A stretch of 64,000 bases of DNA from Piezodorus guildinii. Lineage: Eukaryota > Arthropoda > Insecta > Hemiptera > Pentatomidae. The position numbers and the translations under genes were made by a program. Of this stretch, positions 1 to 11,668 are shown one piece after another (within the stretch, counting starts at the first letter, position 1; each line of letters begins with the position of its first letter). The DNA lies in assembly GCA_023052935.1 (NCBI GenBank), contig CM041292.1:141449143-141513142 (forward strand). The letters run 5' to 3'. The notes under the pieces were generated by a model. The model ran no database searches. It had not been told where the DNA came from and saw only the letters and a list, made by a program, of their open reading frames with translations.

Positions 1-59
1 CCTCATTATTATATTTTTATTTCAAACCTAATATTCTTGTTTTTGTTTTTCTGTTGCAG
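1..59 (+). other. 3' end of an upstream intron with splice acceptor
   Basis: A pyrimidine-rich tract at about 32-56 leads into TTGCAG, so the exon should begin at 60. The preceding exon is outside the window. That the first 59 bases are intron is inferred from the acceptor and from the lack of coding signal in them. Confidence 0.7.
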
Positions 60-119
60 AGGCTCCCTAGCGAAGATGACATAACAACTATTATGTAGCT
101 ACGGGGCCGGGCGATAGCA
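60..119 (+). other. Start of large exon: 5' UTR, or coding segment interrupted by UAG
   Basis: This is the exon stretch between the predicted acceptor and the first in-frame ATG of the long ORF. Read in the frame of that ORF it gives RLPSEDDITTIM, then TAG (96-98), then LRGRAIA, then the ATG at 120. The other two frames also contain stops. Two explanations remain. Either this is 5' UTR carrying two tiny upstream ORFs (ATG-ACA-TAA at 76-84 and ATG directly followed by TAG at 93-98), or it is coding sequence with a stop codon in a leaky UAG-CUA context. The peptide on both sides of the TAG looks protein-like, which keeps the second option open. Confidence 0.5.
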
Positions 120-2087
120 ATGCGGGCTAGTTCGGCCAAGCCGAAGGAGCCCGCTCGGCACACCCGCTCCGGCGCCGCAGGGAAGAAGGTAGCCACCGGC
201 CTGCGACCCAAGAGGTCTGCGGCCAAACCCAAAGCCAAGGCACCTCCGAAGAAAAATGAAAATAAGAAAGCAACATGCACACCCATTACAAACAGCGCAA
301 CGACTAACACGACCAAACCGAAACCGGCTCCAAAAAAAGTCGTGAAGAAAGAACCTCTTGATCACGCACACGACGACCTCCAAACAGAGCCGGTTGAAGT
401 GGTCATCAGCGTGAAAAATCCACGCCGAAAGACTGAACCAGCGAAGATGAATGTAACCTCAGGAAAAGTTGGAAAGAGGAAAGGAAAACACAAGGACAAA
501 ATTAAAAAAGAAGTGCTCAAAAAAGTATCTTCCAAGTCGGATGAGAAATTGGAAGATCTCGTAAATACTATAGTAGAAGTAGCTGTTAAGAAAGTTGTCC
601 CTAAAAAAGAAATCAAAACTGAAATTAAAACAAAAGAAAAACCTAAAAAAGACCCTAAAAAGAAGACAGAAAACAAAAAAGAAAAAGAAGAGAAGATTAA
701 AAATGTGGACCAAGTGAAGAAAGAAAAGGAAGAACCGAATAAGAAGGATGTGGAGAAAAAACCCAGAGAAACTAAGAAAGAAATTAAACAAGAAAAGAAA
801 GTGAAGGATACTATGAAAGTTGTGACAGAGGTAAAAGAAGAAAATAAGAAAGAAACAAAATCCAAAGAGGAGAAGAATAAGGAAGATAAAAAAGATGAGG
901 CAAAGGAAGCAGCCAAGTCAGAGAAGATAATCAAAAAGGTAAAAGGTACAACCGAAGAGAAAGAAAAGAAGAAAGTAGGAAAGCCTAAGGGCAAGCCTAA
1001 AGACAAGAAGGAAGTTAAAAAACCGACCTCTTCGGCACAACCGAAAGAAGATACCACAAATGACAAAAAGAATGGGAAAACTAAAGTGAAAGTTGAAAAA
1101 ATGAGCCCGGTCACTGTCAAAGATGAAGATGTCTCTGTCGAAGAAGCGGAAACTTCGGAGCCAGTGGCCAAGTGTTCGAAAGCCAAAAAGCCACCTCCCA
1201 AACCGAAACAGCGGCGGCTCGTCAAGAAGAAGACGACGCCAAGGAAGAGTGCTATTTCCTATCTCGGAGACAAAGATTGTCCAATCATAGAAAAACGTCA
1301 TCGTGAGGCATCACTCAACGCGTTAGCAAAAGTTCACTGCTTATATGAAAACGAAAGCAGGGGTGCTATGAATGAAATGTTAGATAAGACTATCCCTAAG
1401 AAAAAAGAAGATATAAAAGTAGAAAAAGTGGAAGACACTGCTGAAGAAGAAGAGGAACCGAATGTAGAAGTTGAAGAAGAGAAACCATCTAGGAATTTAA
1501 GATCTGCTCCTGGAATGAGAGGTGTAGGACGTCATTATGATATTCTTAACGCCTCCTCCACTTCTTCAAGTGAGGCTGAGGATACAGTTTCCGAGAAGCA
1601 GGAGGAAGAGGAGGAACCTAAAGAGGAACCTAAACCAGTAGAGAAGAAGACGAGAAAGAGGCGAAAACGCTGCGAGCTCATGATGGACCTCAAGGATATG
1701 GTTGTCAGGAAGAGAATGGCAAGCCTTAACGCTTCGGCAATGATGGCTGCATCATACTCGGTCGAAAAGAGATCGAAATCGGACGACAAGGGAAGGTATA
1801 GCCGATCCTCCGACGACTCGACGAGTAGCGCGGTCGCGGACAGTAGTGACGACGAAGTGACGGTCGTGAGCGGTAGTAGCAAAAAAGTAGCCGTTATCGT
1901 GAACCAGGATACCGACGTCACCATTACGGGACTATACACGACGCGTTCAACGCGGCACGAGGGCTACTGCAGCATCGCCGGGATGCAGTACCGTATATCC
2001 TCCACCAGCCACACCCAGACCGAGGCCACTGCCGTGTCTACCGAGACTGTCATACACACCACGGACCATGTCTCTGTTAGCCACTCG
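120..2087 (+). CDS. Large coding exon of a lysine-rich, probably nuclear protein (possibly winged eye / TNRC18-BAHCC1-like)
   Basis: This exon encodes 656 residues from the ATG at 120 and ends at phase 0 before the strong donor G|GTGAGTAAG at 2087/2088. The few codons read after 2087 are intron. Residues about 1-60 are basic, with Ser, Pro and Ala. Residues about 70-330 are a highly charged K/E-rich disordered region with many KKEVK-type repeats, likely nuclear. Later blocks are less repetitive: REASLNALAKVHCLYENE near 395, RSAPGMRGVGRHYDILNA near 465, RKRMASLNASAMMAASYS near 530, and a Ser/Thr-rich end (about 592-656) containing GYCSIAGMQYRISS. ASLNA occurs twice, suggesting an internal repeat. 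These blocks recall the insect winged eye / TNRC18-BAHCC1 chromatin proteins, but this is from memory and no BAH or Tudor domain is present here. That there is a real coding exon is nearly certain; the family name is a guess. Long antisense ORFs across it come from its K/E codon bias. Confidence 0.85.
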
Positions 2088-2278
2088 GTGAGTAAGCTTA
2101 TTTAATAATATTACAATAAAATTCTTATTATGTTTCTAATGCATATCTTCTTGTTGATCAGAATATACAGTTTTCTATATATATTTTTGTTGGAAGAGTA
2201 ATTTAGATAGATATAGGATTATATTTTTTTATTTATTTCATCAGCTAATTTACAATATTAAAATAGGTTGACGTATAA

Positions 2279-2330
2279 ACAGTACGAATTTCTACTGATC
2301 CCAAGACCCTTCATAGATTATATACATATG
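2279..2330 (+). repeat. 3' tail fragment of tRNA-derived SINE family S1
   Basis: The segment around ACAGTACGAATTTCTACTG and CCCAAGACCCTTCAT matches the 3' part of the full S1 SINE at 35706-36026. Only the last roughly 50 bases remain, so it is a dead fragment. Confidence 0.55.
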
Positions 2331-2584
2331 TACTGTCTATTTATTACTAATGTCTGTTAGATCTGCAGTAATTTCATAGGAGTGCACTACAGATTTATTA
2401 TACCCTCGCAAAATTAGGATTAGAACGGATATAAGTGATTATTTATGACGAAATTTAAAATTATTTAAAAAAATTATATTATATAATTAAATAATTGTTT
2501 CAAATAAACATTTGTTAAATATTTATTATCGAGAAGCACGATTTATAAAAGTTAATTTAAAAAAATAGCAAAATATACCCAATG

Positions 2585-3605
2585 GATTATTATTTCCGAA
2601 TAGCTATTAATGTTTAACTGTTTTAAAAGCTGTTTATAGGCAATTAAATAATTTAAAAAGTAATAAATAATTCAAAGGAAAATAGTGTATTTCTACTGCT
2701 AATTTCAAAACGCTATATCTGTTCTAGTCTGAAGAAATTTCGATGGATATTTTTTTCATTTTGCAGGAAATTTAATTTTCCATAACATAGCATTAATGAC
2801 AAAATATGTTTGGTATTTATTTATCAATTAGGAAAAAATATTTAATTCGATTTTCATGTAGGAAATTAAATAGTCTATGACATAGCACTAATGACTAAAC
2901 ATCTTTGGTATTTATTTAGTAATTCATTCAAATAATTCAAGTTAAATTTCCTGATTCCAGAAACCCTTACATTTATTTTTTCCATCATAAATAATAACCG
3001 AGTTATCAGGGCATCTCATCTCTTACAAGTTGTGTCTTGACCATTTAAGATTATTTTTTAAAGCTATTTTATTTTTTCTCTGTGTTCATTGTGATGCCAT
3101 GATCTCGAAAATCTTTTCGATTCTTATATTTCTTCAATAATAACCGAGTTTTGGTGGAATTAAATATATTATAATTTGTGACTTGAATATATTTAAAATT
3201 AATGACTGTTTTTTCTGTTTATCGCATTTTTCTGATTATAAAACTTTATACACATATTTCTCTATCAGAAATAAATGGTTGTATATATGGGTAAAATTTC
3301 AATTTTTTTCATCTTTTTTATAATTATTCTAATGATTTTTTTTTTGCTTTCAAAAATATCTGATTTTTTTAAATTAAATCACTTTTAATCTACCACCATT
3401 TTTAAAATAACCAGCTGATATTAGCGTCCGTCTATGTATTAGGATCATCGTTGCATACCCTACTATTAGTGTGCATATTAAAAAAAAATGGTCCAGTAGT
3501 TACACAGAAATGCCGCGGACAGCGTACTGCGGACGGCGGACAAAAGGATTTTTTTTTATTCATTATAACATATTATAACGTCAGTCACAAAGTTTCATTT
3601 CAACA
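2585..3605 (+). repeat. Interspersed repeat family B, copy 1
   Basis: It matches 28985-30150 block by block in the same orientation. Shared landmarks are TTCCTGATTCCAGAA, the AATAACCGAGTTATCAGG block, a second AATAACCGAGTTTT block, CCAGCTGATAT, and a TACTGCGGACGG segment near the end. There is no ORF of note. A stretch near 2764 is repeated at about 2860 (AGGAAATT, then ACATAGCAYTAATGAC), a local duplication of roughly 96 bases. The terminal GCGGAC-rich segment resembles tails of non-LTR retrotransposons, but the class is unresolved. Confidence 0.6.
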
Positions 3606-3901
3606 AAAATCTGTAGACCTTCAACCCCTGAAGGATCTTGAGTTCAGTACATATAGAGATTATTACTGTTGCTTAGTCAACGGGCTTGCAATGAGACGAA
3701 TAGTCGGATATCACACTTTTTTTTTCCCTTCAATTGTTAGAGGGCTGGGTTTACTCCATGAGGTTCTAATCCATAATCCAGGTTCATCCCACTGCTAAAA
3801 TAAAACAATAAATATTATTATGCCACAGCAATAATTTTAACCCAGGACCTGGTGAACAGTAGTCTAGTGCTCTATTAGCATGAAATTGACGCTCCTTATC
3901 A
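3606..3901 (-). repeat. Degenerate S1 SINE, minus strand
   Basis: Read on the minus strand, this copy runs from a decayed tRNA-like head (near 3900) through the S1 body to the tail near 3610. It aligns with 39961-40274, including the segments for GGCTGGGTTTACTCC and the AGGACCTGGTGAACAG head region. It carries many substitutions and is older than the other two copies. Confidence 0.55.
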
Positions 3902-5236
3902 AGTCATATCAAAATGATAAAAAAAAATTATATATTATATATATAATAAATAAGTAGTGGATATTATCAATATATTAATAGATCATAAATGTGTCTTTGT
4001 TGACATAAGCTACTTAAAAAAACAGCACCAAAAACCTTTCAATGATCCTCTAGCATTTTGAGTACCTGACCGTTGTGAGAGCACTAAATCATGCCTGCTC
4101 ACCCTCCGGGCACTTTTCAGAAATATCACCCTATATCATTGAAAGCAACAGCTTCTCCTCCTCGCATCCTCCCTAGCCAATATACCCAATTTGGTTGGAT
4201 ACCTCTGCATGTTATCCTCTTATCCTATTATTGTGTATATATTTTATCCAAACCCAATTTATGCTAGCTATAAGACCTACTCCGTTGCTTTCCAGACCCG
4301 TGTTACCAAGAAATTTCTCAAAGACGCCACAAGGTTTTAATTATCTTTTTTTTCACCACTAGATAGCGCAGTCTGCCTTTCGTTACCACAAAAAAAAAAA
4401 ATCGTATTATTGTTATGAGATATATTATCTGTTTATTTATAGACGGAAATTTTATTAAAGGTCTCGGAGATCTTGATATTTTGAATTGAACACTTTAGAT
4501 AACCGCAAACAATATTATAAAATAATTTGGTAGTGTTTTCGCTGTTATCCAAAATTAAAATAAACATTTTTTTCGAAAGGAGACTATCGTATATTGTCAT
4601 GTATTAGTCATAATAACATTATTATTTCTTGTCCCATCCAGAAAGGAATTACAGCCATAACAAGTTATCCTACAGTTTTTGACTTATTTCTCTTGGACTT
4701 AAAGTTTAAATATCTGTTTAAAGTTGTCCCTTTCGATTTTTATCGATCTATTAATTTTTTTTTTTTACATAGAACTTATGACGCATTATCAATATTTATA
4801 TTTAGGACATGTGCAGGAGTTACCTATATCTTCACTAAGTTCCTCTATTGCACTGTTTTTTTGACAAAATAAAAGTTTTTTTTTTCTAATAGGGCTAGAT
4901 ATTTGACAATGAAAATCAATAGGCTTTTGGACATGATAAGTACTAAAATAAAAAATTATTATTTTAATATAATAATTTTGATCTTTCAATTAAAATCTTA
5001 AATCAGCTCTGAAATATTTAAATAATTCAGGGAGGTCTGATTGGCTGGACGTTGGAAGAGCCCTCGAAGCTGATTAGCTGTCAGTTGACAATTCTGACCA
5101 ATCAGGTTTATCGACCCTAATCCAGTATTGTCCTCGTTAGATTTACAGAAAGGACTTCAGGTTCTTACGTTTCAGTACTTATTTATTAATGCCATACATC
5201 ACTCTTCAACAAACATTTTATTAAAAAAATTAAAAA
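3902..5236. other. Intronic sequence without recognisable gene
   Basis: AT-rich with homopolymer runs. A less AT-rich patch lies at about 4030-4330, and an inverted CCAAT-box pair at 5037-5105 is noted separately. Small ORFs here have no recognisable similarity and no splice context. Confidence 0.6.
5037..5105. repeat. Short inverted repeat with two CCAAT boxes
   Basis: CTGATTGG (5037-5044) is repeated inverted as CCAATCAG (5098-5105), with a less AT-rich spacer. Both halves match the extended NF-Y/CCAAT consensus. It could be the loop of a small foldback element or a regulatory pair; nothing else here points to a promoter. Confidence 0.35.
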
Positions 5237-5239
5237 TAA

Positions 5240-5242
<3 letters not shown>

Positions 5243-5278
<36 letters not shown>
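5243..5278. repeat. (AT)n microsatellite
   Basis: Uninterrupted AT dinucleotides, about 18 units. Confidence 0.95.
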
Positions 5279-5280
<2 letters not shown>

Positions 5281-6699
5281 CAATCAGTTAAATAAAGCGT
5301 AATTTTAATTAGAACATAAAACATGTATGTACTTTTTTTGTTTTTTAATATAAATTTCTAAATATTATTTTGCTCTCTCTGGAGAGTTTAATTTTATTAA
5401 AAAAAAAACAAAGTTTGTTTAAATCAAAAAGAAAATGCCATTTTAATACAATATATTTTCAAGCATGTAAAACCAGTTTAAACAAACATAAGAAGTTCAT
5501 GAAAGTTCTAATACTGCGCATGACGTGGATTCTATTGTTTTGGAACCATAGGTATAAATGATTTTGTTATACTGATATTTTTCAAGTCCTGTAAGGAAAG
5601 TTTGAGATATTTCTTGTGGGGAACACTTTTTTTTTCCTTGGAAATTTTTAACATTTCACAGTTAGAGGAGGAGTTGACACTGTCCATGCTTACTCGTTAT
5701 TTTATGTTTTTTTATTTGATTATTATTATTATAGATTATGATTTACTATTTGTAAGTCTTGAACTAGTTGATTTCTATTAGAGTTACTTAAACATTATTT
5801 TCTATTGGGTATACCCCCAATTCAAGGAATAGTCCGTTAAAGAGAAGTTAGTATAAGACAAGTAAGTGACTAAACAAAGTGACCTAATCCGACCGGGGCG
5901 GACACACCATCCACAACCTCTGGAGCCTAAACATTAAACTAAACATCTCTCCGTTTAGGTGAGCAGTTCATCTCCTCCTACCTCCTCGCCCGTTAACTAT
6001 GTTTATATGAGTGTCTTCAGTACTATTTCTTTATTTTGGTTTATGGTTTATAATAATATGAATAACCACGGATAATTTAATAGATTTCTCACATGCCTTT
6101 TTAACTCAAAGTAAGATCATACTTTAATTAAATCAGTTTGCATTTTGAAACTCTCGAAAAGTATTAGAAAGTTCACTATCGAATTTATCCTATTATCAGG
6201 TTCTACATTATATACAGATGGTATAATTTGTACTTTATTGAGATCGATTACACCCAAAAAATTTTCCAACAATAGAGTTGGCTGATTAGGCTAAAAATCA
6301 AATCTCTATTTCCTGCTGGATTCAAACAGGGGATCCAAGATGGACATCTATGTTTTTCTATTATTGGCAAAAGAGAAAGTCGGAAGAAATCATTTAATAT
6401 ATTTCATTGACTATTGCAGGATCTTGCTACGACATTGCTCGGCTGTAAACGGTATAGTGTGTATTTCTATCCAAATTAGCACTTGTTTTCTCTCCCACCG
6501 TTACGAGTAACATCAAAACCTTTTCAACCAAGAACCCCCATATTTTATTTTTAAGTTTTATGATTTTTTTCTTTCGTTGAAAAGCGAACTTTTGTTTTGT
6601 ATAGTATGTTCAATGGTGATCCAACAAATGTTTGGCTCCAACTTGTAAACTGTATTTTTATACATGTTATATTTCTTTGTTTTCCTTGTATAATCTTTG
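5279..6699. other. Intronic sequence without recognisable gene
   Basis: AT-rich. A small GC-richer patch lies at about 5880-6000. No coding similarity, tRNA or repeat recognised. Confidence 0.55.
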
Positions 6700-7000
6700 T
6701 TAATTTAAAAAAAATCAGATGGAAATGAAGTAGCTGTTAAATGCTGGAAAGGTATTTTATTATTCAGGAGCGTAATAAGTTTCAGTTCGCGGCTTCTGTC
6801 AAGAAACGTAAAGGTTAGAATGTAAAAAACTATTACTCTTCCGAAGGTTCTATATGGGTGAGAAACGTGGTTGCTTACTTTGAAGGATGTGCAACACATC
6901 AGGTTTTCGAGAATAAGGTTTTATGTAAAACTTTTGGTCCGAAGAGGGATGCGGCCATTGGAGAATTTCAGCCATACTGGTTTCCACATCTAACCTCCGA
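6700..7000 (+). pseudogene. RTE-like non-LTR retrotransposon, reverse transcriptase C-terminal remnant
   Basis: Combining two frames gives VLYG-stop-ETWLLTLKDVQHIR followed by VFENKVLCKTFGPKRDA. This matches the usual end of RTE/endonuclease-type LINE polymerases (LxYGxETW... then VFENKVLRKIFGPKRD). The in-frame stop and a frameshift show it is dead. The catalytic part of the RT is absent. No poly(A) tail or TSD could be assigned. Confidence 0.7.
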
Positions 7001-9382
7001 GTTGCCTAAGCTTATTAATTTTTCTTTTAATATCGCTTCTTTTTTTTTTTCGCATTTGTATAACTGACAAATTTCTTTCATCTCTATCTAGTCATAGTTA
7101 GATGTAACCTCTTTATCTTATTTTCTACAGAAAATAATATTTTTTTTATGGAATTATTTTTAATCTGAATTTATGTTCGTTGAACGAGCTTACAAACTTT
7201 TCCTAAATAACCGAGGAAACGACAGGAAGAAAGATATACGACAATAGCTACGTTAGTTAAATTGAGGCAACAAACTTCGTTGTACATATGCTTGCTGTCC
7301 GGAATCAACGAATAAGTTCTCCGCGGATAAAACTTTCTCCAGCAAAGATAACTGGAAGGAATAAAGGGACAGATCAGTCCTCCATTGCCAAGTTCTGAAA
7401 AACAACATTATTGCATTTATATATTGAGAGTGATCTCTTGTTATAGGATATTATCAGAATTTGAATATATCACATTATGTAACTAACACATTAGTAAATG
7501 ACTATGTGCATCTTTGTCGACGGCTTCCTTGTCTGAGTTCCTCCTTTTAATGCTCCCATGCTATCACAAATGTCTTCCCAGTTGTCATTTATTTTCCTTA
7601 CTCATCGTTGAAGAAACAGTCATTTTCATGGACACATGAAAAAAAAAATAATGTTTTCTGAAATAGAAAGTGTTTTTCATCGACTTTATGAGATACCATC
7701 AGATATAAAATAAGTTTGATATTACAAATAGTTCGCTTGTGTGAGTTTTTCTGATTCTTCATGATTTGAATTAGGGATTGATTGTTTTACTAACACACGG
7801 CAAATCCAACTCTATCAATAATAAATATAGTCGATAATGTCTTCGCTTTTGTTTGACAGATTTAAATAAACTCTCTTTATGATGAGGATTGGTACTCCTC
7901 GCTCTCAGTACATGTAAAAAGCTAAAATCATATGTGCGAAATATCGTCTCAATATATTCGACGATTGCCATTAATGCCAGAGTTTATGCAGAACCATAAC
8001 TATAAACTATGTCAGAGCCAATCTGGCTTGTGATTGTCATTCCATTGATGATTAAAAGTTTTCCCATCAGCTCTTCAGTCATTCCTGATGTAACTGTAAA
8101 TATGTTCATCAGTTGTGAAGTCTATTTCAAATTTGTTAATTACTTAATAATTTGTTAATTTTACTGTCCCCTTTTATTTCAGACATTGATAAAATAAGAC
8201 TTAGTTTTAAATTTATTTAGGATTCTAATTGGCTAAGTAATATCAATTGTATCAGTATTCAGATATTTATTTTTATTTTTAAGCACTTCGTCTCAAATTT
8301 AAATCTTGTCTAAATATTTGTTAATTAATTGATTTTTATTCATGTTTCTGCCATATCCTCATTGAAATATCTTCTGATCCGAAATTCCTAACAGGCAGGT
8401 TCTAATTGTAAAAATAGGATTGAATTTGACAAATAAATAAAATTATTTAATTTTTCTTTTTTATCACCCCTACGTTTTAAACTATCCCTAAATTTTGACA
8501 TATACGTATAATTTTGTATAATAATTCTTTTTACTTTCATGTTTCTCCCTACAATATTCCCTGAAGTTTTTTCGTAATTACTTATTTTTTTAGTTTTTCG
8601 TTAGTATTTTTTTTTTTTTTTTTTTGCTTGTAATAAATTTATTGTTTTCATGATATGAACGTTGTCTCTTTTGTTTAAACCATTCAATTTTATTCCATCT
8701 GTTCGAAAGCTGTATATTTTAAATGATCTAGTTGACATTTTTAAGGTTTTTAAGCATTAAAGAAGAAAAACACCAAAATATGTTATTTTTAAACAGAAAA
8801 TAATTTGAACTGCTCCATGCTTTTTCTTCAGCAAATAAAAATTTAACTATTTTTTAAAATACAAGATCTTTTATTTTTAATTATGTTTTGTTATTTATGA
8901 AGGTATCTTTTATTTTACTTATGAATTACTACGTTTGCTTATTTAATTAAGTAATTCCAAAAAAGTACTTTCCTACGCCATTTACGTATACACCCTGCAA
9001 TTCAAATTACACCCCTTTCCAAAGGACCAAAAAAATTATTGTTTCTTTTTAGTCTGGTCCACTGTCTTCTGGAATACTCACCCCTCAAACATCCTCCATT
9101 CTACATCCCTTTTAATACCTTCTTGCTTCCCAATGAGATGGAAACTGGTTTGTACATGGCAACTAGGTGAATAGTGATAAATGTGAGCTGAACATTTTTC
9201 ACAATTTTCATAATTCGTGAAAGATAAATTCTGTTTCATTTCAATTTTTTTTCTCTATAATACGTGCATAAACATGTCATTTCACTTAATCGTTTTGTCC
9301 AGTTAAAATTTTTATTTTGTTAATTTATGTTATTCCTAAAAGACTTTGTCCCAGTTTTCTGTTCTATTCTATTATTATTACT
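7001..9382. other. Intronic sequence without recognisable gene
   Basis: AT-rich, with T-runs near 8609-8626. A small antisense ORF (7771-7971) has no similarity I recognise. Confidence 0.55.
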
Positions 9383-10290
9383 TTTTACTTTCACTTATCT
9401 ATATATGAAATATATAATAAGGGGAAGTATTGCGATCGTGAAAGTTTTCGAATTCCAGTTTTCAACGGAAAAACACCTTTTACTGTTCTCTGAGTCCAAA
9501 TAACCAAGTACCGCAAAAAGGTCTGTGTGTCCCTGTGTTTGTGGTAAGTCCAGCACGGAAACGAAAAGGTGTACGAAAATGAAATTTCATATTTGAGACA
9601 ACTATACGCCCGAGATGTTACAGCAACTTTTTCATCAAAATCGACTAACCAGAAGGGCCACTTTATACTATGCATTTTGCACCTTTTTACGATTTTCTCA
9701 AAAACGGCTCTAACGATATTGATTAAACTCGCTATATCAATGTAAAATTTAATAGGCTTTAATGTGATGTAGGTTTCATTCTGATTGAAATAGTGTTATA
9801 GGGCTTAAATATCGATACATTCCAAATGATTAACCAAATCATCTTAATGACATTGATGAAGGACGGCTTAATATATAAGACGGACGAATTTGATTACCAA
9901 CGAAAGAATACAAGAGTAAAACTATTTTTCATGTATTTTTTTTTTTCATAATAAGAACAGTAATATTAACGTACGTCGGAAAGAGAAAGATTTTTAGGAA
10001 AATTTTTATCTTATACACAAAGTTGTAAAAGGCGATATAAAGTAGCAAATAAGGAATAAAATCATTAATGATTAACAATTTAATATAGTTACAATATTTA
10101 ATCTAAATCATATGTTTTCAAAGAAAACGAAATCACTTTTTATTTAAATCTACTTAAAAGATTTTTTAAATTGAAGTATGGTTAATAGTTTTTAAATTGT
10201 TACAAAATAAATAAATAAATTAATTTTAACAGGCGTGGTAAGTGAAAATCGTGTGTTGCCAGCACCACATTTTTTTTTTTTTTTTTTTTT
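9383..10290 (+). repeat. Interspersed repeat family A, near-complete copy (A1)
   Basis: About 0.9 kb, starting ACTTTCACTTATC and ending GGTAAGTGAAAATCGTGTGTTGCCAGC plus a T-run. The two ends are inverted copies of a 12-14 base motif (CTTTCACTTACC / GGTAAGTGAAAG). The interior has conserved signposts: AAGTATTGCGATCGTGAAA, GATGTTACAGCAAC, ATTTTGCACCTTTTTACGAT, GTAAAATTTAATAGGCTTTAAT. No credible ORF. The copy stops less than 80 bases before the acceptor of exon 2, so its T-run may lie near the branch-point region. Confidence 0.75.
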
Positions 10291-10366
10291 ATGTGCCACT
10301 TAAAATAACTATTTTTTTAATTTTGTATTTAATGTTTAACATTATTATGTGCTCTTACCCTTCCAG

Positions 10367-10538
10367 GAAAGTAGCGGTAGCGTGGACGCAGGCGGTACGT
10401 CCTCCCCCGGCGGGAGCTGCAAGTCGTACACCCCACTGGGGGCCCTGTCTTCCATGCAGCCCCCAGGTCAAGGAAGGCCCGGCGGCTCTTCTGCTTTCTC
10501 GGCTCCGCCCTACCACCCCCACCCACAGGAATTACACG
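10367..10538 (+). CDS. Second coding exon of the lysine-rich nuclear protein gene
   Basis: This 172-base GC-rich exon stands out from AT-rich flanks. It is bounded by CTTACCCTTCCAG|GAA and ACACG|GTAAGTTAAT. Entering at phase 0 from the first exon, it reads from ESSGSVDAGGTSS, through SYTPLGALSSMQPPG, to APPYHPHPQELH, plus one base of the next codon (exit phase 1). The composition is Gly/Ser/Pro-rich, consistent with a disordered linker. The phase match with 2087 and the two good splice sites make this a confident exon. Other frames are also open but lack a matching phase. The next exon is not confidently present in the window. Confidence 0.88.
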
Positions 10539-10989
10539 GTAAGTTAATTTATTGTACATTTTCCTCTTAATTTAAGTTTATTCCTATTACTAGGTAAGAC
10601 ACTTGAAACTACGAAATCATATTTTATCTTCATACTGATGAGTTGCAATTTAACACTATGCACTTTTATTAACTGAAGTCTTCTTCAACATGAAAAATAG
10701 CTCGCATCAATTAAAAAAAAAAAAAAAAAAAAATCTGAGACCTTCTTGGACCACACATTTTTATTTTAAAAATACATTTTTGGATAAATATAAAATCAAA
10801 AAGCATTATATCACACATATTTATATTTAGAAATGCAAAAACTCAATAAAGCTGTTTTTTTTTTATTAAAAAACGCTGTAAATTATTACATAATGGTTTA
10901 TTAAAGTAGCAAGCTTTTATAATTAATAGTGGAGTACTGATACTAAAACTCGATAAATTTTTTTCTCTATCTTAAAAAATATTGAAGTT

Positions 10990-11668
10990 ATTTTAATATA
11001 ATAATAATAAAAATAACTTTATTCTGGGATTTCATTATTGTCCCTTAAGAATAACAATGTCTTACAGTAAATATACACTTCAATATATACATGTCTTGCC
11101 GAGATACCAATAAAATAAATTTTTATTTACAAATGTTCAAAAAAAAAAAAAAAAAAATCCCTATTTATATAGATATATACAAAATATATAGGATATAAAC
11201 AAATGAAAATAAAAACATGCTATAAAGTAATAGAGCTGAACAATTTCCAAGTAAATAAAATAAATGAATTAATCCATAACTCTTGGATTTTGATAGAATA
11301 AAAAACTCTGTCTTACGTTGAAAGTAGGATAGTGGATTAAGAATTTTACCTTTAGTGTTCGTCTCTTTAGGATCTTAGAAGGTGTTAGAAATGATGGAAT
11401 TTGAATGAGAGAAGGGAAGAGACATGGCGAATATGATTAGGTAGGGAATTCCAGAAAGATGCAGAGCGGATATAAAAGGAATCATCAAAAGATTTGGTTC
11501 TATGGGTGAGAATGTAAAGGAGAGAATGGCGTGATCTAGTTTCAAGTAAGTGAATTGAGGATTTGAATAGCAGGATACTGTATGGAGTATGTTGAGAATT
11601 AATGACTTGGTAGAGGTATGTCCCTAGGAAATATTGTCTACATATGGAAGATAGGAGCCACTTCAATT
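10990..11668 (-). mobile_element. Non-LTR retrotransposon 3' fragment (family J2, copy 1)
   Basis: On the minus strand 11385-11666 encodes a polymerase C-terminal tail with RSRHSLLYILTHRTKSFDDSF, then RSASFWNSLPNHIRHVSSL. This is the typical end of Jockey/CR1-like ORF2 (RxxxLWNSLP...IR...SLxSFK). A 3' UTR of about 390 bases follows, ending in a TTATT-rich tail near 10993. Only the end of the element remains. It is homologous to the copy at 26686-27412. Confidence 0.7.

Larger units (their letters stand above)
2088..10366 (+). other. Intron of 8.3 kb between the two exons
   Basis: It is bounded by donor GTGAGTAAG at 2088 and acceptor TTACCCTTCCAG ending at 10366. Phase 0 on both sides joins the exons without a shift. 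The intron holds the repeats listed separately (SINE tail, family B, SINE, RTE remnant, family A). The rest is AT-rich and I see no further exon in it, though very short exons cannot be excluded by eye. Confidence 0.75.

Noticed and set aside
362..1225. Long antisense ORF opposite the lysine-rich exon (and others at 99-383, 459-791, 918-1301, 1535-1939)
   Set aside because: Composition is the mirror of AAG/GAA-rich coding on the plus strand (long Phe/Ser/Leu runs); no domain, no splice or start context.
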